NCBI GenBank assembly: GCA_948960675.1
Contig: CARDPF010000137.1
Coordinates: 1 to 8,114 of the forward strand
Direction: 5' to 3'
Length of the DNA stretch: 8,114 nucleotides
Origin: an uncultured Eisenbergiella sp.
GTDB taxonomy: Bacteria; Bacillota; Clostridia; Lachnospirales; Lachnospiraceae
Each line of letters starts with the position of its first letter. The first letter of the stretch is position 1. Shown here in pieces: positions 1-4,290 of this stretch. Under the pieces are notes generated by a model, which searched no databases, was not told where the DNA came from, and was given only the letters and a program-made list of their open reading frames with translations. A program made the translations under genes and the position numbers.

Positions 1-237
1 AAATTCCACCAAAACGGATGCTGTTCCTAAACGCCACAGGGCGCAAAAAACGCACGATGTTTGGACGATTTTGCGCCCTGTGGCAGGAATATCCTCCCTT
101 TTGGGGAATTTTTCCGTCCGGTATCCAGCAGCCTGCAGTAGCCCTGTGTCGCCGGTTTGCCCCGGCATGGCCGCCCGTGTCCCAGCCGCAGGGATTTTCT
201 TTCCCCTGCCCGCCCTTTTGAAATCCGCCGCTGTCAT
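1..237 (-). CDS. possible 5' part of an unrecognised leftward gene, runs off the window
   Basis: An ATG on the minus strand at 237 opens a frame that stays open for 79 codons to the window edge. It begins MTAADFKRAGRGKK and ends in a stretch containing SCVFCALWRLG. The start is preceded by an excellent ribosome binding site, AGGAGGAGG (minus strand, 250-242), 4 nt from its end to the ATG, which is the main reason to believe it. Against it: the protein is rich in Ala, Gly, Arg and Lys and matches no family I recognise; a perfect 16-bp inverted repeat (33-48/69-84) lies inside it; and the plus strand is also open across this region, so openness is weak evidence here. A CxxC pair (CVFC) is visible at residues 62-65 but is not enough to call a metal site. 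If real, it is transcribed divergently from padR. It could equally be chance over a non-coding repeat region. Confidence 0.33.
   Translation of the reverse strand, partial: MTAADFKRAGRGKKIPAAGTRAAMPGQTGDTGLLQAAGYRTEKFPKREDIPATGRKIVQTSCVFCALWRLGTASVLVEF
33..84. repeat. perfect 16-bp inverted repeat with 20-nt spacer
   Basis: GCCACAGGGCGCAAAA (33-48) is followed after 20 nt by its exact reverse complement TTTTGCGCCCTGTGGC (69-84). In RNA this would be a very stable hairpin on either strand. No T-run follows the stem on either strand and the A/T pairs face the loop, so it is not an intrinsic terminator. It falls inside the doubtful leftward reading frame. It may be a palindromic intergenic repeat, a structured RNA, or the remnant of a small non-autonomous element. 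Confidence 0.75.
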
Positions 238-281
238 GCCACCTCCTCCTGCTGTGAGGATGGAAGGAAGATGGCTGAACC

Positions 282-316
282 GTTACTATGAGCGGCCCCG
301 GATCGTGAATAGTAAC
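282..316. repeat. 35-bp dyad, 8-bp arms GTTACTAT/ATAGTAAC
   Basis: GTTACTAT (282-289) and ATAGTAAC (309-316) form perfect 8-bp inverted arms around a GC-rich 19-bp spacer. A second small palindrome, CCTATCATAGG, starts one base after the dyad ends (317-327 approximately). On the minus strand this small palindrome includes TATGAT (324-319), which could be a -10 element for the leftward gene, though no good -35 is seen. The dyad may be an operator in the divergent region upstream of padR or one copy of a dispersed intergenic repeat. The sequence does not decide between these. Confidence 0.5.
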
Positions 317-346
317 CTATCATAGGGGGAAAAGGGCAAAAAATGC

Positions 347-375
347 TTGACATATATAGATGGCCGATATATACT
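347..375 (+). promoter_or_regulatory. strong sigma-A promoter of the padR operon
   Basis: The -35 box TTGACA (347-352) matches consensus exactly. It is followed by a 17-bp spacer and the -10 box TATACT (370-375, five of six to TATAAT). Transcription should start near 382, giving a leader of about 77 nt before the padR ATG. Spacer and -10 are overlaid by a candidate PadR operator and the start point by a second one, as expected for a strong promoter held down by an autorepressor. Confidence 0.85.
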
Positions 376-399
376 TCAATATATAGATGATCTATATAT
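352..399. promoter_or_regulatory. tandem operator pair, ATATAT-N9-ATATAT twice, likely PadR sites
   Basis: Site 1 spans 352-372 and site 2 spans 379-399. Each has the form ATATAT-N9-ATATAT, and the two are 27 bp apart. They share the 11-mer ATATATAGATG (352-362, 379-389). Site 2 is a perfect 21-bp dyad centred on G389 with 10-bp arms; site 1 is less symmetric in its centre. Site 1 covers the promoter spacer and most of the -10 box, and site 2 covers the transcription start. PadR proteins are known to bind AT-rich dyads near their own promoters, and the next gene is a padR, so autorepression is the natural reading. The assignment to this PadR is inference. Confidence 0.75.
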
Positions 400-406
400 A
401 AAAAGG

Positions 407-429
407 GGCAGGAAACCGCGGTTTCTGCC
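407..429 (+). other. 5'-leader hairpin of the padR mRNA
   Basis: GGCAG (407-411) pairs with CTGCC (425-429). Between them, after one bulged G, is the 12-base palindrome AAACCGCGGTTT (413-424). The result is a GC-rich stem of about nine or ten pairs in the untranslated leader, ending 13 nt before the AAGGAGGG ribosome binding site (443-450). Only a short CCTTTG follows, so it is a poor terminator. A 5' stabilising hairpin is more likely; the palindrome could also be a protein-binding site. Confidence 0.5.
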
Positions 430-458
430 TTTGACGGTACAAAAGGAGGGATTGTCAA

Positions 459-800
459 ATGCCTTTGGAAAAAAGTCTGGTTTCGGGAAGCATGACCATG
501 CTGCTGTTGAGCCTTTTGCAGGAGAAGGATATGTATGGCTACGAGATGATTGAGAATCTGCGGGCCAAATCGCAAAATGTGTTCGAACTAAAAGCGGGGA
601 CGCTGTATCCGCTATTGCATGCCATGGAGGAAAAGCACCTGCTGACCGCTTATGAGCGGGAGGCCGGCGGTAAGGTACGCAAATACTATAGCATTACGAA
701 AGACGGGCATCGGGTGCTGAAACAGAAGAAGGAAGAATGGAATACCTATACCGGGGCGGTGGGTAAGGTGATCGGGGGTGTAATGTATGGCAATGCGTGA
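459..800 (+). CDS. PadR-family transcriptional regulator
   Basis: This 113-aa protein is a compact PadR regulator (the short type with a winged helix and one C-terminal helix). The recognition region shows the family hallmarks: MYGYEM at residues 25-30, ELKAGTLYPLLHAMEEKHLL at 43-62, and the wing with RKYYSITKDGHRVL at 74-87, followed by a charged helix likely to mediate dimerisation. It lacks the long C-terminal domain of larger PadR proteins. The start is fixed by AAGGAGGG (443-450), 8 nt before the ATG. Its stop overlaps the start of the next gene by 14 bp, so the two are translationally coupled. It probably represses its own operon through the tandem dyads at 352-399. In Clostridia such genes commonly sit beside a prefix-domain membrane protein, as here. 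The inducing signal cannot be read from the sequence; envelope stress or a cationic or phenolic compound are family-based guesses. Confidence 0.93.
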   Translation: MPLEKSLVSGSMTMLLLSLLQEKDMYGYEMIENLRAKSQNVFELKAGTLYPLLHAMEEKHLLTAYEREAGGKVRKYYSITKDGHRVLKQKKEEWNTYTGAVGKVIGGVMYGNA

Positions 801-2196
801 GGGCAAAAAGGACAAAGGGGATTTTGCGGCAAAAGGGCAGGCGTTTTGCAGTGAATATCTTGCGCTTTGCACCGGGCAGATGCGCTGTAAGGCCATGCGG
901 CCGGTAGTGGAACGGGAACTGCTTGCCCATATGGAAGAGCAAAGGCAGGCGTATCTTTCGGAGGGAAAGGGAGAGGAGGAGGCCGGAAAGCTTGCCGTAG
1001 GGCAGATGGGTGATCCGTTGGAGACGGGAATGCGGCTGGACCGGATTCACCGCCCCAGGATGAACTGGCGGGCGGCCGGAATGATTCTTGCGCTGGCGGC
1101 GCTGGGGCTCTTTTTCCAGTTTATGTTTTTTATAAAGGGTGGTGACGGCCATGCGCTCTGGAATTATGTCAAAAGCACGTCTGTGGGGATTGTTTTCATG
1201 TTTGGAATTTGCTTTGTGGATTATACGATATTGGGAAAATATCCCCGCGCAGTCTGGTGTGGCATGACGGCGTTGTGTATGGCGGCCACTTTTTGGGAAC
1301 CGCGGCTTAACGGAATGGTGCGCAGTGAATACACACTGATGCTGTTGGTTCCCTGCTATGCGGGACTGGTATTTTTTTACAGGGGACAAAAAGGGCTTGG
1401 GATTGCCAAGGCGCTTGCGTGGCTGTTGGCTGCGGGGGTCTGCGTGCTGCTGGCAGGGCCGCAGGCCAGCATCGGGAAGGTTTGGCTGTGCGGCGGATTT
1501 TTGATGCTGGGATATGCGGTATTTGCCGGCTGGTATCAGGTGAAGAAGGGCATGGCCTTGCTAGTCTGGGGGTTGCCGGTGGCCGGGATACTGGTTACGC
1601 CGGTTATGATGATTGCCGAAAAAGGATACCGGGGGGAAAGGGTACTGGCTTTTTTGAACCCGCAGGACCGCGCGGGTACGGAGGGATATGTATATCTGCG
1701 GATGCAGGAAATATGGCAGCGGCTTAGGCTGGTGGGGCAGGCCCCCATTTCCGGGGAAGAGGACTGGTGGCAATATCAAACGGAAAATATGGCACTTTTG
1801 CGGATCGGGGAGACTTATGGGGTTTTAGCGGCTGCTGCACTGGCGGCGCTGCTGGTCGTGTTTGCCGTCCTGCTTTTACGCAGGCTGCTGCGGCAGAGTA
1901 ACCGGTTAGGGCTGTTGGCCGGACTGGGCGGTGTTTATGTCTTTGCCGTAACGGCGCTGCTTCATGTGATGATTTCCACCGGACATTTTCCGGTGACCTC
2001 CTGCGCGCTGCCTTTCGTGTCCATGAACGGGAAACAGAATGTGTGTCTGTTTATCCTGATGGGGATTTTGCTTTCGGTTTTCAGAAATGACACTGTGCGT
2101 CCGGAGCCGGGCGTGTCCTCAGGGCCGGTACATCGCTCCGCTAGCCGGAGGTTTTTGCAGGGCGGCAGAGTTTGCGGATACAGAAAACAAAGCTGA
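787..2196 (+). CDS. FtsW/RodA/SpoVE-like membrane protein with N-terminal permease-prefix domain
   Basis: This 469-aa protein has a soluble N-terminal region (about residues 18-92) resembling the permease prefix domain 1 type, with ELLAHMEEQRQAYLSEGK, then GQMGDPLETG and a closing HRPRMNW. About eight to ten membrane segments follow (from residue 95 to 433). The later part matches SEDS (FtsW/RodA/SpoVE) proteins: FLNP at 289-292, IGETYG at 340-345 for the usual IGEELG, and GHFPVTSCALPFVSMNG at 399-415 for the family's PVTGIPLPFISYGG. SEDS proteins polymerise lipid II glycans. Here the region holding the catalytic Asp reads TEN (332-334); aligned from the downstream GE, the Asp becomes Asn334, with Glu333 beside it. 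Catalysis is therefore uncertain. Start ATG 787 has GGGGG 8 nt upstream; ATG 793 is an alternative. The last 35 or so residues are unlike the family and lie over the 3' end of the convergent MATE gene. Confidence 0.85.
   Translation: MAMREGKKDKGDFAAKGQAFCSEYLALCTGQMRCKAMRPVVERELLAHMEEQRQAYLSEGKGEEEAGKLAVGQMGDPLETGMRLDRIHRPRMNWRAAGMILALAALGLFFQFMFFIKGGDGHALWNYVKSTSVGIVFMFGICFVDYTILGKYPRAVWCGMTALCMAATFWEPRLNGMVRSEYTLMLLVPCYAGLVFFYRGQKGLGIAKALAWLLAAGVCVLLAGPQASIGKVWLCGGFLMLGYAVFAGWYQVKKGMALLVWGLPVAGILVTPVMMIAEKGYRGERVLAFLNPQDRAGTEGYVYLRMQEIWQRLRLVGQAPISGEEDWWQYQTENMALLRIGETYGVLAAAALAALLVVFAVLLLRRLLRQSNRLGLLAGLGGVYVFAVTALLHVMISTGHFPVTSCALPFVSMNGKQNVCLFILMGILLSVFRNDTVRPEPGVSSGPVHRSASRRFLQGGRVCGYRKQS
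2136..2156 (+). terminator. terminator-like hairpin inside the 3' end of the FtsW-like gene
   Basis: CTCCG (2136-2140) pairs with CGGAG (2146-2150) around a 5-nt loop, followed closely by TTTTT (2152-2156). It has the shape of a short intrinsic terminator for rightward transcription, but lies 40 bases before the stop codon of the gene it would end. The minus-strand stop codon of the MATE gene (2143-2141) sits at the start of the loop. The stem is only five pairs, so efficiency may be low. Confidence 0.4.
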
Positions 2197-3502
2197 AAAA
2201 CAGGATCAGGTCTGCCCCGGCCCAGGCGGCGATTTCTGCGTAAAAAATACCCTCCGCCCCCATGAGTTTGGGCAGAAGCAGGGCGGCGGCCGTGCGCATG
2301 AAAAATTCCGCAAAGCCGGACAGCATGGGCAGCACCGTATTTCCCATTCCCTGAATGCAGGAACGCGTCACGTGCAGATAATAGAGAACGGGCAAAAAAA
2401 CGCTCATGATGAAAAGATAGTGGTAGGCTACCGTCAGGGTATCTGCCACTGTTTTTTCGTCCCCGGAAATAAACAGGAGCAATATGGCCTTTCCGCCTGC
2501 GATCATCGCGGCGGCAATGACGACGGAGGTGATAAGGGCGATTCCTAAGGCCGTGCGATAGCCCTTGCGGATGCGGTCGATATTTCCCGCGCCCAGGTTT
2601 TGTCCGGTGTAGGTGGTCATGGAAAAACCATAGGAGGTGGCGGCGACCTCCAGCATGCCGTACAGCTTGTTGGTGGCAGTAAAGCCTGCCATAAAAATGA
2701 CGCCGAATCCGTTGATGACCGACTGGAGGATCATACCGCCCACCGAAATAACGGCATTTTGGAAGGCGAGGGGAAAGCCCAGGGCCATCAGGCGAAGGTG
2801 CAGCCGGGGGAACAGCTGGCAGTCGGTTTTTTCCAATTTCAAAAAGTCAATTTTGACCATTTTGACCAGACAGAATATACCGGAGGCAAGCTGTGCAATG
2901 ACCGTAGCGGCCGCCGCGCCGAACACGCCCCATCCCAAAACCGGAACGAACACCAGATCCAGCGCAATATTGATCACCGAGGCAAAAACCATGGCGTAGA
3001 GGGGGGTTTTTCCGTCCCCCAGTGCGCGCAGGACGGAAGCGAACAGATTGTAGGCCATCACCACCGGGACGCCCCAGAAGATGGTGCGCATATAGACCGT
3101 GGTGTCATGTAATACCGCGTCGGGTGTGTGGAGGATGAAAAGAAGCCAGTCTGCCCCAAGCTGTCCGGCGGTAAGCAAAAAGGCGGCCCATACGGCGGAC
3201 AAAAAGGCAGAATTGAAGATGCCGTTGCGGAGCCTTTTGTGGTCCTGCGCGCCGAAATCCTGTGCCATTTGAATGGAAAACCCCTGGGTAAAGCCTTGGA
3301 TAATACCGAACATCATCCATATGATCCACTCGGCCGCGCCCACGGCGGCGATCCCGTTCACCCCTAAAACGCGCCCTACCACCATGGCGTCTGCAATCGT
3401 ATAAAACTGCTGGAACAGGTTGCCCAGCATCAGTGGAAATGCGAAGGAAACCAGTAAGCGGGCCGGGGAACCGGCGGTCATATTGCGTACATTGGATGCC
3501 AT
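2141..3502 (-). CDS. MATE-family multidrug/toxin extrusion transporter
   Basis: This 453-aa integral membrane protein has the normal MATE length and twelve predicted membrane segments in two similar halves. Family signatures include the N-terminal MTAGSPARLLVSFAFPLMLGNLFQQFYTIADAMVVGR (residues 8-44), AQDFGAQD (80-87), SVLRALGDGKTP (156-167), the second-half TGQNLGAGN (299-307) and RSCIQGMGNTVLPM (380-393). It resembles the clostridial NorM/DinF-like branch, which exports organic cations or other toxic compounds using a Na+ or H+ gradient; substrate and ion cannot be told from sequence. The minus-strand ATG at 3502 is preceded by AGGAGAG about 8-9 nt upstream. It has its own extended -10 promoter (3545-3573) and is divergent from the operon beginning at 3823. 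Its 3' end overlaps the convergent FtsW-like gene by 56 bp, and I see no leftward terminator just beyond its stop. Confidence 0.95.
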   Translation of the reverse strand: MASNVRNMTAGSPARLLVSFAFPLMLGNLFQQFYTIADAMVVGRVLGVNGIAAVGAAEWIIWMMFGIIQGFTQGFSIQMAQDFGAQDHKRLRNGIFNSAFLSAVWAAFLLTAGQLGADWLLFILHTPDAVLHDTTVYMRTIFWGVPVVMAYNLFASVLRALGDGKTPLYAMVFASVINIALDLVFVPVLGWGVFGAAAATVIAQLASGIFCLVKMVKIDFLKLEKTDCQLFPRLHLRLMALGFPLAFQNAVISVGGMILQSVINGFGVIFMAGFTATNKLYGMLEVAATSYGFSMTTYTGQNLGAGNIDRIRKGYRTALGIALITSVVIAAAMIAGGKAILLLFISGDEKTVADTLTVAYHYLFIMSVFLPVLYYLHVTRSCIQGMGNTVLPMLSGFAEFFMRTAAALLLPKLMGAEGIFYAEIAAWAGADLILFFSFVFCIRKLCRPAKTSG

Positions 3503-3544
3503 AAAATTTTCTCTCCTGTCATGAGTACTTCCAACCGTAACGCC

Positions 3545-3573
3545 ATCTTATCACGTTCCTTCATAAAACGCAA
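3545..3573 (-). promoter_or_regulatory. promoter of the MATE gene, extended -10
   Basis: Read on the minus strand, TAAGAT (3550-3545) is preceded by TG one base upstream, an extended -10. A weak -35, TTGCGT (3573-3568), lies 17 bp further upstream. Transcription would start near 3538 and give a leader of about 36 nt before the ATG at 3502. The extended -10 makes up for the poor -35. Confidence 0.55.
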
Positions 3574-3612
3574 CCGGAAGGAATGCCAAGGCCCTCCCAC
3601 AAAATTGATTTC

Positions 3613-3642
3613 GTAACAGTTCAGACAAGTCTGTCCTGTTAC
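3613..3642. promoter_or_regulatory. 30-bp palindrome between divergent promoters, candidate operator
   Basis: The outer arms GTAACAG (3613-3619) and CTGTTAC (3636-3642) are perfect. After a two-base mismatch come perfect inner arms CAGAC (3622-3626) and GTCTG (3629-3633) around AA, so 12 of 14 pairs match. It lies about 40 bp upstream of the MATE -35 and about 30 bp upstream of the rightward -35 at 3673. No T-run follows, so a terminator is unlikely. Such a nested dyad resembles sites of dimeric regulators, for example TetR-type, but no regulator gene for it is in the window. Confidence 0.6.
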
Positions 3643-3672
3643 TTGATTTCCGCGTTTTCACAAGAAAGCCCA

Positions 3673-3701
3673 TTGACTTTCCCTGTTGCGCTTGCTAGAA
3701 T
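3673..3701 (+). promoter_or_regulatory. sigma-A promoter of the rightward operon
   Basis: TTGACT (3673-3678), a 17-bp spacer and TAGAAT (3696-3701) match consensus at five of six positions in each box. The start point would be about A3708. The first coding start is at 3823, so the transcript has a leader of about 115 nt, and that leader contains an intrinsic terminator (3763-3792). Confidence 0.75.
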
Positions 3702-3707
3702 GGAAAT

Positions 3708-3792
3708 ACAGGAAACTAGCCGTCGTCCGGTATGCGGGTTAAAATGGCGGTGTTGAAAATGCAGTCCTTCGCCGTAAGGCGGAGGGCTTTTT
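3708..3792 (+). ncRNA. structured leader RNA, candidate attenuator or riboswitch-like element
   Basis: This is the predicted 5' part of the operon transcript, from the start point to the terminator T-run. Three helices can be drawn. The first is GCCGT (3719-3723) with ATGGC (3744-3748), enclosing a small CCG/CGG hairpin (3727-3729/3735-3737). The second is ATGGCG (3744-3749) with CGCCGT (3770-3775). The third is the terminator stem 3763-3773/3778-3788. The second helix excludes both others, the usual geometry of an attenuator in which it acts as antiterminator. I do not recognise the sequence as a known riboswitch class, and I see no leader peptide with a run of regulatory codons. It may instead be a short terminated RNA. 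The structures were drawn by eye. Confidence 0.45.
3763..3792 (+). terminator. intrinsic terminator within the operon leader
   Basis: An 11-pair stem (3763-3773 with 3778-3788, two G-T wobbles) encloses the loop GTAA, a GNRA-type tetraloop. Its core is CCTTCGCC pairing with GGCGGAGG. TTTTT (3788-3792) follows directly. No coding sequence lies upstream on this strand, so it must act on transcripts from the promoter at 3673-3701, before the first gene of the operon. Confidence 0.78.
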
Positions 3793-3822
3793 CCATAATG
3801 CAGGCAAAAGGAAGAAAGGATT

Positions 3823-4290
3823 GTGGGACAGGAAATGGGAGGCAAAGGAAAAGAAAAACCGGGGAAGGGCACGCTGTGGCGGTATCTGCGGCCCAGTTTG
3901 GCGGCAGGGACGGTGGTATTGGCGGCATTTTTTGTGTTACAGGGAATTCCCCTGGCGCGGACGCTATATAGGCGTACCGATCTGGTATCTGTCCTTGTGG
4001 TGCAGGACGGCAGGCAGGTACTTTTTACCGACAAAGACGACATTGCCTATGCGGCACAAGTGCCGGGGATGCTGGCCCGCCGTTTTCCGGCCAAGGCAGC
4101 CGGGGAGCCGGATACTTTGTATGTGTTTACCTTTGAGGACGGCAGTGAGTTGGAAATAGGGGTTTTGGGAAACGCGGTCTATTATGACGGGAAATGGTAC
4201 TCCGGAGCGGCTTCCACCCCAGACCTGTTCCGTCAACTGACCGCGGGACGGTATTTTGGGGAAAGGGACCGGAAAGGGGAAAAGGGATGA
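3823..4290 (+). CDS. small single-pass membrane protein with outer domain, unknown function
   Basis: I do not recognise a named family for this 155-aa protein. It has a basic N-terminus (residues 1-23), one hydrophobic segment at about 24-45 (AAGTVVLAAFFVLQG), then a domain of about 105 residues that should lie outside the membrane. That domain looks beta-rich: LVSVLVVQDGRQVLF at 54-68, an amphipathic stretch at 70-90, TLYVFTFEDGSELEIGV at 98-114 and NAVYYDGKWYSG at 117-128. There is no lipobox Cys. The GTG start at 3823 is preferred: AAAAGGAAG (3806-3814) ends 8 nt upstream, and ATG 3835 has no well-placed site. Its stop overlaps the next start as ATGA (4287-4290), indicating translational coupling. 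The shared topology suggests that it partners the next protein. The tail ERDRKGEKG overlies the next gene's purine-rich ribosome binding site. Confidence 0.72.
   Translation: MGQEMGGKGKEKPGKGTLWRYLRPSLAAGTVVLAAFFVLQGIPLARTLYRRTDLVSVLVVQDGRQVLFTDKDDIAYAAQVPGMLARRFPAKAAGEPDTLYVFTFEDGSELEIGVLGNAVYYDGKWYSGAASTPDLFRQLTAGRYFGERDRKGEKG

Noticed and set aside
282..316. Dyad as a BirA operator
   Set aside because: Known BirA boxes in Firmicutes resemble TTGTTAACC with GGTTAACAA about 15 bp apart; these arms and the spacing do not match.
2..325. Plus-strand open frame from the left edge to a TAG near 325
   Set aside because: Open for over 100 codons, but Pro/Ser/Ala-rich with no recognisable motif. 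The inverted repeat and the dyad lie inside it, and the minus-strand frame has a far better ribosome binding site. I cannot support it as the end of an upstream gene.
694..1389. 231-codon minus-strand frame opposite the FtsW-like gene
   Set aside because: Shadow of a GC-rich real gene; His/Arg/Pro-rich translation with no family features and no ribosome binding site worth naming.
4194..4286. Earlier start for the YcxB-like gene
   Set aside because: It would add 31 residues lying wholly within the preceding gene, without a good ribosome binding site; ATG 4287 gives the ATGA coupling and a typical N-terminus.
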